The position numbers were made by a program, and so were the translations under genes. 64,000 nt of DNA from Amulumruptor sp947039275 (GTDB taxonomy: Bacteria > Bacteroidota > Bacteroidia > Bacteroidales > Muribaculaceae), in contig CAMQYL010000011.1 of NCBI GenBank assembly GCA_947039275.1, positions 18,829-82,828 of the forward strand, written 5' to 3'. The notes under the pieces were generated by a model. The model was not told the DNA's origin and made no database searches. It saw only the letters and a program-made list of their open reading frames with translations. Shown piece by piece: positions 35,173 through 43,554 of this stretch (positions are counted from its first letter, which is position 1; each line of letters starts with the position of its first letter).

Positions 35173-36795
35173 TTATTTGAGTGTCTTGATATAGTTGGCA
35201 AGTCCTTCATTAGAGGGGTCGAGGTCAAGAGCCTGCTGATAGTAGCTGCGGGCTGAGTCCATGTCCTTGTTGGCTGCGTAATATGAACCGATGTACATAA
35301 GGCCTGATACGATCTGAGCCTGACGTTTCTCTTTTTCTCCAGCAGCTTCGTAGCACTCGATCATCTTCTTGTAAGCGTCGGCAGCCTCCATGTTGGGGAT
35401 GGCGTTGCCTACCTGGAAGAGCTGTGACTTGGTGCGGTAGAGCTGACCAGCTTTGGGCTGACGTTCGATAGCCTGATCGATGACCTTGATACCAGCAGCA
35501 GCGGCAGCGGCACGCTCCTCAGAGCCTTCGGGGAGGCTGAGTCCCCAGTTTTTGTAGTAGTCGGCGCAGTCCCAGAGATCGTTTAGCGAGCGGTCACCTG
35601 AATCCACAAAGCGCTGCATGGTCTTGGCTGCGAGTTCAAACTGCGATGCGCTGTTGTAGGCAGCTGCAAGTTCATCGAGGATGTCGGTGCGGTCGGGGAA
35701 TGCAGTCTCGCACTGCTTGTAAGCAGCCACGGCTGCCTCATACTGCTTGAGCTCCATCAGTATGTCGCCCTCATATTCGTAGTCCTTGGGCTGAATCTGA
35801 TTTTTTGGAACCATTGCGAAGAACTTCTTGGCAGCAGCCTCAGCTTCCTCGTAACGCTTCATCTCAAAGAGGTTGTACATCACCATGCGCTGCATGTAGA
35901 AGTTGTCAGGATTCTTTGCAAGCACTTTCTCGGCGATTTCAAGAGACTTAGCATACTTCTTGCCGAAGAAAAGCAGACCGCTGTAACGCTGCTCGTCACG
36001 CTCGAAGTGGTTGGGATTGCTCATGTACTTGCCATACTGCTCGGCAGCGAGAGTGAGCTGGTTGTTGTCGTAGTATTTTTCGGCGAGTTCGCGCTGTGCA
36101 AGGGCTGATGTGGGGAGCTTCTTGTTGAGCTCTGTCAGTTTGTTGATGGCGTACTCAGGATTGACATGGAAATAAACACGAGCATACTTCACATAGGCTT
36201 CGGGGCTTACAGGGGCACCAACTTCCTCGTCGGTCACGATAGCGGTCTCATACTGTCCGGCTGATTCGCCAGGGTTGTTGACCACCATGTCGCCACGGAG
36301 CACGAAGAGGTCGCTCTCCTTGAATTTGCTTGCCTTGTCGCCGTCGGCGATGTATTTCTCTATTTTCTTGGCATACTTGACCGGATTGACGTTGAAGTAT
36401 GCGCGAGCCACTGCGGCACACAGAGCACCTTTCTCTTTCTTGTCAGCAGAAATGCCCTGCTTGAAAAGTTTTTCGGCAGCTGATTCGTTGCCGTTGAGGA
36501 GTTCTACCTGGCCTTTGCCTATATAATTATAGCCGCATCCAGGGTTGGCTGCGATGCCCTTGTCGAAGTTAGCCACGGCGGCAGCCTTGTCGTTTTTGCG
36601 CAGGTCTATTGCTCCGAGGTAGTAATAAGAAAGGGCTTTGTCAGATGCTGGGTCGTTGATGGTCTTGGTAAGAATGATGGCTGCTTCTTCGGGATAGTCG
36701 GCTTTGAAATAGTCGATGCCGTCCTGATAGCCGCCCTGGGCCATGGCACCGAGCATTGATGCTGCGAGTGCAGAGAAAAGGAATGTTCTTTTCAT
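35173..36795 (-). CDS. Exported tetratricopeptide-repeat protein
   Basis: A 540-residue protein with a signal peptide (MKRTFLFSALAASMLGAMAQ) followed by about ten TPR-like helical pairs. Clear examples are SYYYLGAIDLRKNDKAAAVA, PGCGYNYIGKGQVELLNGNE and, at the C-terminus, ARSYYQQALDLDPSNEGLAN. It is likely a periplasmic scaffold. In Bacteroidota a similar TPR gene commonly follows a PstS-like gene, as here, although a strong hairpin separates the two. No enzymatic motif is present. The alanine-, lysine- and glutamate-rich composition and strong codon bias suggest high expression. Confidence 0.82.
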   Translation of the reverse strand: MKRTFLFSALAASMLGAMAQGGYQDGIDYFKADYPEEAAIILTKTINDPASDKALSYYYLGAIDLRKNDKAAAVANFDKGIAANPGCGYNYIGKGQVELLNGNESAAEKLFKQGISADKKEKGALCAAVARAYFNVNPVKYAKKIEKYIADGDKASKFKESDLFVLRGDMVVNNPGESAGQYETAIVTDEEVGAPVSPEAYVKYARVYFHVNPEYAINKLTELNKKLPTSALAQRELAEKYYDNNQLTLAAEQYGKYMSNPNHFERDEQRYSGLLFFGKKYAKSLEIAEKVLAKNPDNFYMQRMVMYNLFEMKRYEEAEAAAKKFFAMVPKNQIQPKDYEYEGDILMELKQYEAAVAAYKQCETAFPDRTDILDELAAAYNSASQFELAAKTMQRFVDSGDRSLNDLWDCADYYKNWGLSLPEGSEERAAAAAAGIKVIDQAIERQPKAGQLYRTKSQLFQVGNAIPNMEAADAYKKMIECYEAAGEKEKRQAQIVSGLMYIGSYYAANKDMDSARSYYQQALDLDPSNEGLANYIKTLK

Positions 36796-36896
36796 GTCCT
36801 GTTCAGGTTAATTGTTTTTTTGTTTGTATTGTTGAGATTTGTTTAAACGTAGTTACTGACTTTAAAATTACGCATTTTCTTTGTAATAAACATGAC

Positions 36897-36949
36897 AAAG
36901 ACCCAAAATTGTGGAAATTTCATAGAAATTAAGCCAATTTTGGGTCTTT
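36897..36949 (-). terminator. Hairpin between the PstS-like and TPR genes
   Basis: AAAGACCCAAAATTG (36897-36911) and CAATTTTGGGTCTTT (36935-36949) form a perfect 15-bp stem. It begins 18 bases after the PstS-like stop and is followed on the minus strand by the TPR gene. There is no long T-run after it, so partial termination or mRNA processing is equally possible. Confidence 0.65.
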
Positions 36950-36966
36950 ATGGGGTCAGATAGCTG

Positions 36967-37944
36967 TTATTCGAGGCTCACCATGCGTGGCGAAAGTGTG
37001 CCTGGGAGTATGCCGGTCATCTGGATGAGTTTCTGCCCCTGGAATGAGGTGACGAAACTGTAGAAACCTTGCACCACTGTGCCGCCGGCTGCCGTGTTGA
37101 TCATATACACGGAGCGGTAGAGCGGATAGCTGCCATCATAGATATATGCCTGGTAGGGTTTGTAGGCGGTTACCTCGTCGTTGCCACGGACTTTGAGCAC
37201 TTTGATGCGCGGGTCGAACTCGATGGTGGTGGTGTCGCTCTTGCTGCTTGCTGCAGCCAGCTCTTCGCGGGTGTATTCACGTTCGCGTAAGTCACTGCTT
37301 ATCCAGCTGACACCTATGATACCGATGGCATTTTTGTTTGTTGCCACGGCTTTGAATACATCGGCATTGGTCTTTTGGGCATATACGTTGGGACCGAATT
37401 CGGCACCGTTAAGCAGAGAATCCTTCATGTACTGGACCGTGCTTGAACCTTGGTGGTCAAATACCACTTCGATGTCGCCGAGTTTGCTCGGCTCCACTTC
37501 GTCCCAACGGCGCAGCTTGCCTGAGAGTATCTGCGCTATCTCATTCTTTGACAGCACTGATACCGTGTTGGCTGGGTTGACTATGAGGGCTATCGCGTCG
37601 ACAGCTATGCGGCTCTCGCGCACATTTTTCTTCTTGCTCTTGAGGTAGTCTTTCTCTTGCTGGGTGAGGCGCCGGGTGATGACTATCGCTTTGGTCTTGA
37701 GGTCAAGCAGAGAGTCCACTGCCGAGTGTTCGTCGACGTAGTAGGGTATGATGCTTGCCTTGGGGTAGATGTATTCGTAGACATCTATCTCCTGTGACAT
37801 GATGTTTTCGAAGCTTGCATCGCACACTATCGAGCCGAGACCCGAGGTAGAGGTGGTTGCTGCTTTTTTGTCACATGATGTCATAATGGTAGCCATAGCC
37901 GCAGCCGCGGTCATGGCTATGATGGAACTTTTGATTATGTTCAT
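36967..37944 (-). CDS. PstS-like substrate-binding lipoprotein
   Basis: A 325-residue lipoprotein with leader and lipobox IMTSC (Cys24), then a type II periplasmic-binding fold. Family cues are VDAIALIVNPANTVSVLSKN, EIAQILSGKLRRWDEV, the phosphate-type loop DHQGSSTVQYMKDSLL, and AIGIIGVSWISSD. PstS binds phosphate for the PstCAB transporter, but no such genes are nearby. In Bacteroidota similar proteins follow exbBD-tonB genes, which are also absent here. A small two-helix membrane protein gene lies 38 bases upstream. The ligand is therefore unproven. Confidence 0.82.
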   Translation of the reverse strand: MNIIKSSIIAMTAAAAMATIMTSCDKKAATTSTSGLGSIVCDASFENIMSQEIDVYEYIYPKASIIPYYVDEHSAVDSLLDLKTKAIVITRRLTQQEKDYLKSKKKNVRESRIAVDAIALIVNPANTVSVLSKNEIAQILSGKLRRWDEVEPSKLGDIEVVFDHQGSSTVQYMKDSLLNGAEFGPNVYAQKTNADVFKAVATNKNAIGIIGVSWISSDLREREYTREELAAASSKSDTTTIEFDPRIKVLKVRGNDEVTAYKPYQAYIYDGSYPLYRSVYMINTAAGGTVVQGFYSFVTSFQGQKLIQMTGILPGTLSPRMVSLE

Positions 37945-37982
37945 CGTGATATTGTTGGCGTGGTATTGTTGGGATTATGGAA

Positions 37983-38198
37983 TCACATTGGTGTCTCTAC
38001 TCCGGCAAACTGTCTGTATGCCCGCCATATGCCATAGATTATCAGCAGTATGCCGGCAGTCCAGCGGAGCCATATCCATGAGCCTGAAAACCAGCCGAAT
38101 GTGCCGCATAGTATCAATACACCCATGCCTACGTAGATGATTATCATTATAATACCGAAGATGGCTCTTAGAAGGCCATTGGAACCTTGATTGCTCAT
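37983..38198 (-). CDS. Small membrane protein, two TM helices
   Basis: A 71-residue protein, not assigned to a named family. Two hydrophobic helices are visible (LRAIFGIIMIIIYVGMGVLI and LRWTAGILLIIYGIWRAY), separated by a Trp/Gly-rich turn (FGWFSGSWIW), and it ends with a short soluble tail. It is 38 bases upstream of the PstS-like gene and probably co-transcribed. A minus-strand TATTTTTG at 38291-38284 is a possible -7 box. The 194-base space to rarA otherwise shows only a plus-strand TAAATTTG (38352-38359), which may serve rarA. Confidence 0.7.
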   Translation of the reverse strand: MSNQGSNGLLRAIFGIIMIIIYVGMGVLILCGTFGWFSGSWIWLRWTAGILLIIYGIWRAYRQFAGVETPM

Positions 38199-38392
38199 AT
38201 CGTTATCTGTTTAAGTTAGTATCAACGTGAAGTGGACTTTTGTAATATTAACAAATGTCATTGATGTAAAGTTAAATAAAAATCAAAAATAGCACAGGCA
38301 TTTTATAATCTATTAACACCGATATGAACTGATAAAACTGCCCGATTTTGTTAAATTTGTAATATATAAAATCAGCATAATACATTGAGCAG

Positions 38393-39688
38393 ATGATATA
38401 CCAGCCATTGGCAGAACGATTGAGACCGCGGACACTCGATGATTACATCGGTCAGACCCATCTTGTAGGACCAGATGCGGTCATACGCAGGATGATAGAG
38501 ACAGGAAGGCTCTCGTCGTTTATCCTCTGGGGACCTCCGGGAGTGGGAAAAACCACATTGGCACGTATCATAGCCAACACTACAGGATGCAGCTTCTACA
38601 CTCTGTCGGCTGTGACAAGCGGTGTTAAGGAGGTGCGCGAGGTGCTTGATAAGTGTCGCAAGGATGCTGCGAGCGTATTCAGCAAAGGACGACCGATACT
38701 TTTCATAGATGAAATCCACCGTTTTAACAAGAGCCAGCAGGACAGTCTGCTCGGTGCGGTGGAGGACGGTACTATCACGCTCATAGGTGCCACGACCGAG
38801 AACCCTTCGTTTGAGGTGATCCGTCCGTTGCTGTCAAGAGCGCGTGTATATACGCTTAAACCACTTGATGAGGAGGAACTTGACCGCTTGCTCAGGCATG
38901 CGCTGGAGCATGATTCTGTGTTGAAAGAGCGCAGTGTGGATGTCGAGGAAACCACAGCCCTTTTCAGATTTGCCGGAGGTGATGCACGTAAATTGCTCAA
39001 CATACTTGACTTGATAGAGCAGTCGACACCTGATCAGGAGAAAATTGTCATTAACGACAAGACGGTTACTGACCGTCTGCAAGAGAATCCAGCAGCATAT
39101 GACAAGAACGGAGAGATGCACTATGACATCATATCGGCATTTATCAAGAGCGTACGCGGAAGTGACCCCGATGCTGCGATCTACTGGCTTGCGCGCATGG
39201 TGGAGGGAGGCGAAGATCCGGAGTTCATAGCCCGCAGGCTCGTCATCCTTGCTGCCGAAGACATCGGATTGGCTAATCCTAACGCTCTGCTTCTGGCAAA
39301 CGCTACATTTGACATACTCCGCAAAATCGGCTGGCCCGAAGGGCGCATACCTCTTGCCGAGTGCACGATATATCTTGCCACCTCGCCGAAGAGCAATTCG
39401 GCATATCTCGCCATAGATGCGGCTCTTGCCAAGGTGCGTGAGACCGGGAACCTGCCTGTGCCCCTTCATCTGCGCAATGCCCCGACTTCGCTGATGAAGG
39501 ATATGGGATATGGCAGGGACTACATCTATCCCCATGATTATCCCGGGCACTTCAAGCGTCAGCAGTACATGCCAGACGAACTGGGTCATCACCGCTTTTG
39601 GTCGCCTGCCGACAACCCTGCAGAAATCAAGTCTGCCGACCTCCAGACCCGCCGCTGGAACCCTGATGGAGACAGTATGAAGCGTTGA
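38393..39688 (+). CDS. rarA: Replication-associated recombination protein RarA
   Basis: RarA (MgsA) is a clamp-loader-like AAA+ ATPase acting at stalled replication forks. The 431-residue protein has the N-terminal MIYQPLAERLRPRTLDDYIG, Walker A at residues 47-55 (GPPGVGKTT), Walker B FIDEIHRFNKSQQDSLL, sensor 1 IGATTENPSF, and the C-terminal tetramerisation domain (DPDAAIYWLARMVEGGEDP, CTIYLATSPKSN). It converges on the second HEPN-MNT pair, only nine bases away from the HEPN stop. Confidence 0.96.
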   Translation: MIYQPLAERLRPRTLDDYIGQTHLVGPDAVIRRMIETGRLSSFILWGPPGVGKTTLARIIANTTGCSFYTLSAVTSGVKEVREVLDKCRKDAASVFSKGRPILFIDEIHRFNKSQQDSLLGAVEDGTITLIGATTENPSFEVIRPLLSRARVYTLKPLDEEELDRLLRHALEHDSVLKERSVDVEETTALFRFAGGDARKLLNILDLIEQSTPDQEKIVINDKTVTDRLQENPAAYDKNGEMHYDIISAFIKSVRGSDPDAAIYWLARMVEGGEDPEFIARRLVILAAEDIGLANPNALLLANATFDILRKIGWPEGRIPLAECTIYLATSPKSNSAYLAIDAALAKVRETGNLPVPLHLRNAPTSLMKDMGYGRDYIYPHDYPGHFKRQQYMPDELGHHRFWSPADNPAEIKSADLQTRRWNPDGDSMKR

Positions 39689-39697
39689 CTTATTGTA

Positions 39698-40051
39698 CTA
39701 ATCAGCTTCCAGGTCAGAGATTATTTGTTCGATGTCCTTTTTAAGCTGAGGGATATGACGTATTACCAGGCTCCATAGAAACTCTGGCTGTACATTGTCA
39801 TATGCATGTATGATGCGATTACGCGTGTCGATGATGGCTCGTGCATTAGGGATATTGATAGAAGTGTCGGTCTTTTTGATGCGATTTATGGCTTCGCCCA
39901 TGATTTCAACCTTGCGTTCTACTACGCATTTCCGCATCATGTCTTTTTCAAACACATCATATCTGTTTGGATAGCCATCAAAACAACTCTGCACGTCTTC
40001 AATTGCATCCAATACGTCTTGAAGATAGGTCAGAATTTCTTCATTAGCCAT
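39698..40051 (-). CDS. hepT: HepT-like HEPN toxin RNase (pair 2)
   Basis: A 117-residue HEPN protein with an intact RX4HXY motif: Arg77, His82 and Tyr84 in TRNRIIHAYDN. The preceding helix MRKCVVERKVEIMGEAINR aligns with the pair-1 protein at 21311. It differs at many surface positions, so the two are diverged paralogues, not recent copies. Its start overlaps the antitoxin stop by eight bases, exactly as in pair 1. The 3' end is nine bases from the rarA stop. Confidence 0.88.
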   Translation of the reverse strand: MANEEILTYLQDVLDAIEDVQSCFDGYPNRYDVFEKDMMRKCVVERKVEIMGEAINRIKKTDTSINIPNARAIIDTRNRIIHAYDNVQPEFLWSLVIRHIPQLKKDIEQIISDLEAD

Positions 40052-40349
40052 ATATCAGTTGTTTGGTACGATTGACATTTGCAATAAAATATTTGTTCCG
40101 AAGACCTTTCTCTTCAATCAAATCCACCTTGCGATTGAATAATTGCTCCAATGCATCGCGTAGGCTGAAATAGTTGCTGACGTAATCAAACTGATTGTGA
40201 TCTATCGCCTCAAAATCTACAAGCAGGTCTACATCGCTATCGTCATTGAATCTATCTGTAAGGATAGAACCAAAGACAGAGAGAGTCTTGACCTTATGAG
40301 TACGGCAAAGGTCAAAGATTCGTTGCAGATTGAGTTCAATCAACTTCAT
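40044..40349 (-). CDS. mntA: MntA-like nucleotidyltransferase antitoxin (pair 2)
   Basis: A 101-residue minimal nucleotidyltransferase with the GSX10DXD motif at Gly27-Ser28 (SVFGSILTD) and Asp39/Asp41 (SDVDLLVDF). The third acidic position is in NRKVDLIEE. The first 40 residues are clearly similar to the pair-1 antitoxin (both begin MKLIEL). It presumably AMPylates its own HEPN partner; whether it cross-neutralises the other is unknown. The leader is very short if the -7 box at 40367 is used. Confidence 0.88.
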   Translation of the reverse strand: MKLIELNLQRIFDLCRTHKVKTLSVFGSILTDRFNDDSDVDLLVDFEAIDHNQFDYVSNYFSLRDALEQLFNRKVDLIEEKGLRNKYFIANVNRTKQLIYG

Positions 40350-40366
40350 GAGAGTATGGCTAAATG

Positions 40367-40374
40367 CAAAAATA
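40367..40374 (-). promoter_or_regulatory. -7 box of the second HEPN-MNT pair
   Basis: TATTTTTG on the minus strand fits TAnnTTTG and is 18 bases before the ATG, the same short-leader layout as pair 1. No clear -33 TTG is seen. Confidence 0.35.
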
Positions 40375-40459
40375 ATGAAAACATCTTGTTATTAAAACAG
40401 TTGCTGTCAGAAAACGTTGCAAATAGCAATATATTTCAATCAGCCAAAATATGCGGTGG

Positions 40460-41065
40460 TTACTTGAAGTCCTGGAGGCGGGCGAGGTATTTGCCGATTA
40501 TGTCAAATTCGATGTTGACGCGAGTGCCGAGACGGAAGGCGTGGAAGTTGGTGTGGTCCATGGTGTAGGGGATGATGGCTACGCGGAATGAGTCGCGCTG
40601 CGAGTCACACACGGTCAGTGACACGCCGTTGACTGTCACGCTTCCTTTCTCGACGGTGACATAGCCTTTTGCAGCCATGGCGGGATCGATGTCGTAGGTA
40701 AACTGGAAGTATGTGCTGCCGTCGACCTCGCGGATGTCGGTGCACACGGCTGTGCAATCCACATGTCCCTGCACTATGTGTCCGTCAAGCCGTCCGTTCA
40801 TCAGCATGCTGCGTTCGAGATTGACGAGGTCGCCCTCTTTGAGGTCGCCGAGGTTTGAACGGTCAAGGGTCTCCTGGATGGCTGTCACGACATAGGTGTT
40901 GTCGTCGTGTAGCTCGACCACTGTCAGGCACACGCCGTTGTGGGCTACAGACTGGTCTATCTTGAGTTCGTCGGCAAATGAGCTGCGGATGCGCAGGTTG
41001 AGATTGCCGTTATCGCTGGTGGCAGCTACCACGGTGGCAGCTTCTTCTACTATTCCTGAGAACAT
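40460..41065 (-). CDS. ribE: Riboflavin synthase alpha chain
   Basis: This enzyme dismutates two 6,7-dimethyl-8-ribityllumazine molecules into riboflavin and a pyrimidine recycled by the pathway. The 201-residue protein begins MFSGIVEEAATV, the canonical start, so the ATG at 41065 is used and not an upstream extension. It is two tandem lumazine-binding repeats: SVAHNGVCLTVVE in the first half and GSVTVNGVSLTVCD in the second. Other rib genes are not in the window. A hairpin separates it from secG. Confidence 0.95.
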   Translation of the reverse strand: MFSGIVEEAATVVAATSDNGNLNLRIRSSFADELKIDQSVAHNGVCLTVVELHDDNTYVVTAIQETLDRSNLGDLKEGDLVNLERSMLMNGRLDGHIVQGHVDCTAVCTDIREVDGSTYFQFTYDIDPAMAAKGYVTVEKGSVTVNGVSLTVCDSQRDSFRVAIIPYTMDHTNFHAFRLGTRVNIEFDIIGKYLARLQDFK

Positions 41066-41089
41066 GGCGGTGAAAGGGTTAGGTACAAT

Positions 41090-41125
41090 TATGACAGACC
41101 GCAATAGGTGTTACGGTCTGTCATA
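41090..41125 (-). terminator. Hairpin between secG and ribE
   Basis: TATGACAGACCG (41090-41101) pairs perfectly with CGGTCTGTCATA (41114-41125), a 12-bp stem. It lies 32 bases after the secG stop on the minus strand. The flank AATTGTACC is not U-rich, so termination may be incomplete. Confidence 0.6.
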
Positions 41126-41156
41126 TATGGATTGGTGGGAATAATGTCAGTGTGGA

Positions 41157-41519
41157 TTATTCTGCGGGGGCTGCAGCGGGAGCAGGGGTAGCTGCAGGCG
41201 CGGGAGCGGCTGCAGGTGCTGCAGTGTTGAAATCCTCGGCAGCTGTCTGCTCGGTGGCTGCGGGAGCCTGTACGCGAGATGCCTGGCCTGCGCCGATTGA
41301 GGGCATGAAGAAGACTGAGAGGATGGCGAGCACGGCGATAGCTCCAGCGAGGGTCCATGTCACTTTTTCAATGAAGTTGGTGGTACGGCGCACACCCATA
41401 ATCTGGTTTGAGCCGGCAAATGATGACGAAAGACCGCCGCCTTTTGATTTCTGGATAAGCACGACCCCGATGAGCAGCACCGCTGCCAGAAGGGTGAGAA
41501 CAATAATGAGTACGTACAT
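41157..41519 (-). CDS. secG: Preprotein translocase subunit SecG
   Basis: SecG is the small auxiliary subunit of the SecYEG channel. The 120-residue protein has the family core: a first helix MYVLIIVLTLLAAVLLIGVV, the cytoplasmic loop QKSKGGGLSSSFAGSNQIMG, and a second helix ending FFMPSIGAG. It carries a long C-terminal Ala/Pro tail (AAPAAAPAPAATPAPAAAPA), a low-complexity extension common in Bacteroidota SecG. It follows the TPR-like gene by 29 bases, at the end of the ftsX-to-secG run. Confidence 0.95.
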   Translation of the reverse strand: MYVLIIVLTLLAAVLLIGVVLIQKSKGGGLSSSFAGSNQIMGVRRTTNFIEKVTWTLAGAIAVLAILSVFFMPSIGAGQASRVQAPAATEQTAAEDFNTAAPAAAPAPAATPAPAAAPAE

Positions 41520-41548
41520 TTTGTTGTTATGTTGCTATGTAAGTTATG

Positions 41549-42379
41549 TTATTTCTTGTCGTTTTTGGTCTGCAGTTCCTGAATAAGCATTAGTTTATGC
41601 AAGAAACGTAATTGGTCTGCAAAGTAACAACTTTTTTCTGGATAATTCAAACTTAGGGAGTGAATAATTTCAAAAGCCTTGGCATACCGACCTTTTTTGA
41701 TGTATATCTTGGCGAGGCTCTCGGTAAGCAGTGCATGCTGGCGAGACTCGGAGGTGTCTGGTTGATGTTCTGGCGTGGTTGTCGGTGGTTCCGTCGGGGT
41801 AGAGGGCTGGGGATTTGCAGCTATGATGTCTATGGTTGCAGACAGCGGTGTGTCTTCGTTGCTTTTGGCGATAAACGCATCTATAAGCTGGTCCTGACGG
41901 CTTGACGTGACGCACGGCTCGTCAGTGCTTGCCGCTTGGGGATGCGCAGCCGGTTCGAGAGCTTCGAGCGAGGCTGTATAGTCAGGTGCTACAGGGTTGA
42001 ATATGAGCTTCTCCAGAAGTTCCATCTCCTTGTCGTTGTCGGCAGAATTGCCGTAGCGTTCCAAGAAGGAGTCGATGGTGGTCTCTGTGGTCATTTTCTC
42101 GCGTGCAGGTTTGGATTCGCCATAGAAATCGGCATCACTCTCCAAGCCGAGGGCTGCCGAGACAGTATCGGGATTGGCTGACTGGCTGATTATGGAAGCC
42201 TGCAATTCCTTTATGTCATCAGAGCTGAGCCCTTCCGCCTTTAATTTCTCTGCAAGGGTGGTGTCAGTTTTGGAGAAATAGGGATATCGGCGGCTCAGTT
42301 CGCGCAGCAATGCCGGATCGGCTTCGGATGCGCGGCCTTGACTGAGCAGGTCGAGATATTGTAGAAGCTGTGCGTCCAT
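41549..42379 (-). CDS. TPR-like protein of the lptE-secG cluster, unknown function
   Basis: A 276-residue protein without a signal peptide. The N-terminal region is helical (DAQLLQYLDLLSQGRASEAD, ELSRRYPYF). The middle is a Pro/Thr/Ser-rich linker (QPSTPTEPPTTTPEHQP). The C-terminal 60 residues contain a TPR-like pair (LTESLAKIYIKKGRYAKAFE, IIHSLSLNYPEKSCYFADQL). Equivalent genes sit between lptE and secG in other Bacteroidota, but no function is known to me. It is 14 bases downstream of lptE. Confidence 0.7.
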   Translation of the reverse strand: MDAQLLQYLDLLSQGRASEADPALLRELSRRYPYFSKTDTTLAEKLKAEGLSSDDIKELQASIISQSANPDTVSAALGLESDADFYGESKPAREKMTTETTIDSFLERYGNSADNDKEMELLEKLIFNPVAPDYTASLEALEPAAHPQAASTDEPCVTSSRQDQLIDAFIAKSNEDTPLSATIDIIAANPQPSTPTEPPTTTPEHQPDTSESRQHALLTESLAKIYIKKGRYAKAFEIIHSLSLNYPEKSCYFADQLRFLHKLMLIQELQTKNDKK

Positions 42380-42393
42380 ATGGTCAGGGTAGA

Positions 42394-42930
42394 TTACCAG
42401 TTGCCAAGTGTGGCGTTGAAAATCAGAGTCACGAGCTGCTTGGTGATGTCTTCACATGCCTGGTCCTGGATGTCGGTTAGCATATACGATGAGTCAAAGT
42501 CATAGTACGCCGAGAAGGTCTGGTCTACGTCTTTGCTCTCGTCCTTATGGTCGGTATATTTGACGCGCACGGTGATGGTCAGACGTGTCTGGGCAGCCAC
42601 GGCGTTTTCATTGACTGACTGCGGTGTCAGGGTGTAACCAGTGATTTCGCCGGTGAGGTCAAGATCAGAGCGGCCGTCGACTACCTGCAGACGAGTGTTG
42701 GAGCGGATGTAGTCAGTCAGCTGGTTTTCAAACATCGGCTGCAACGGGGCATATACCAAAGCCGCACGTATCGGGAACTCCCCGACATGTACGGTCTTGT
42801 AGAGCGAATAGTCAAGCGCGGCTCCATTGAGTTTGTAGCTGATGGAGCATCCGGTAGGGATCATCAGCATCACAGCCGCCAGAAGTGCCGTTTTGATAGT
42901 GGCGTATCGGAGTATGTTATGTATAGTCAT
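42394..42930 (-). CDS. lptE: LptE-family LPS assembly lipoprotein
   Basis: LptE plugs the LptD barrel that places LPS in the outer leaflet. The 178-residue lipoprotein has a leader ending IPTGC (Cys28), then the family segment SISYKLNGAALDYSLYKTV. Strand patterns DLTGEITGYTLTPQ and RLTITVRVKYTD follow, with a final amphipathic helix DQACEDITKQLVTLIFNATL. Bacteroidota LptE is divergent, and the position next to the TPR and secG genes supports the call. The yigZ-like gene lies 23 bases upstream. Confidence 0.85.
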   Translation of the reverse strand: MTIHNILRYATIKTALLAAVMLMIPTGCSISYKLNGAALDYSLYKTVHVGEFPIRAALVYAPLQPMFENQLTDYIRSNTRLQVVDGRSDLDLTGEITGYTLTPQSVNENAVAAQTRLTITVRVKYTDHKDESKDVDQTFSAYYDFDSSYMLTDIQDQACEDITKQLVTLIFNATLGNW

Positions 42931-42953
42931 GAAGAGATTGATATGATGTTGTG

Positions 42954-43547
42954 TCAGTCGTCACACTGTGCTCCCGCTTTGAGGAATCTGGCTTTCCATT
43001 GTTCCACAGAGTCCGATGGGACTGAGAGCGTCATGTGGCAGGTATTGTCATGCTCCTGGGATACTATGGCAAGATTTTCGCTTTTTACGATTTTCATGAC
43101 ATCGTTCATGGCAAGATAGCCGAATGTCAGAGCAAGCGGTGACATCTCGCAGCCTTCGCGTGTGCCTGCGTCTTCAAGTGCTTCGCGGGCAGCCTGACGG
43201 TAGGCGGCGATAAGTCCGGAGGTGCCAAGCTTGATGCCTCCGAAGTATCGTACCACTATCACTGCCACATTGGTCAGTCCGAGCGAATTGATTTGCCCCA
43301 GTATGGGTTTGCCGGCAGTGCCTGAGGGCTCGCCGTTGTCGCTTGACTGGTATTCCATCCTGTCGGCACCAATCATGTATGCCCAGCATACGTGACGTGC
43401 GTCATGATAGCGGTTAGTGAAGTCGGCTATGATGCTTCGTGCCTCATCAGCAGAGGAGGCGGGCTGAGCGAAAGCCAGGAAACGGCTCATCTTCTCGCGC
43501 ACCGTGCTCTCGCCAGGATGGTCGACGGTGACAAAGCGGCTACCCAT
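42954..43547 (-). CDS. YigZ/IMPACT-family protein
   Basis: A 197-residue cytoplasmic protein. The UPF0029 N-terminal domain is clear: SRFLAFAQPASSADEARSII, RHVCWAYMIG, the signature DNGEPSGTAGKPIL, and VVRYFGGIKLGTSGLIAAYR. A shorter DUF1949-type C-terminal domain follows. Relatives of IMPACT bind ribosomes and modulate translation control in eukaryotes; the bacterial role is unclear. The gene starts seven bases after queA. Confidence 0.9.
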   Translation of the reverse strand: MGSRFVTVDHPGESTVREKMSRFLAFAQPASSADEARSIIADFTNRYHDARHVCWAYMIGADRMEYQSSDNGEPSGTAGKPILGQINSLGLTNVAVIVVRYFGGIKLGTSGLIAAYRQAAREALEDAGTREGCEMSPLALTFGYLAMNDVMKIVKSENLAIVSQEHDNTCHMTLSVPSDSVEQWKARFLKAGAQCDD

Positions 43548-43554
43548 ATCAGCC

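Noticed and set aside
36967..37944. Phosphate-specific PstS of a Pst operon
   Set aside because: No pstC, pstA, pstB or phoU is adjacent, so only a PstS-like fold is stated.
38834..39592. 252-residue minus-strand open frame
   Set aside because: It is antisense to rarA, with no ribosome site or motif.
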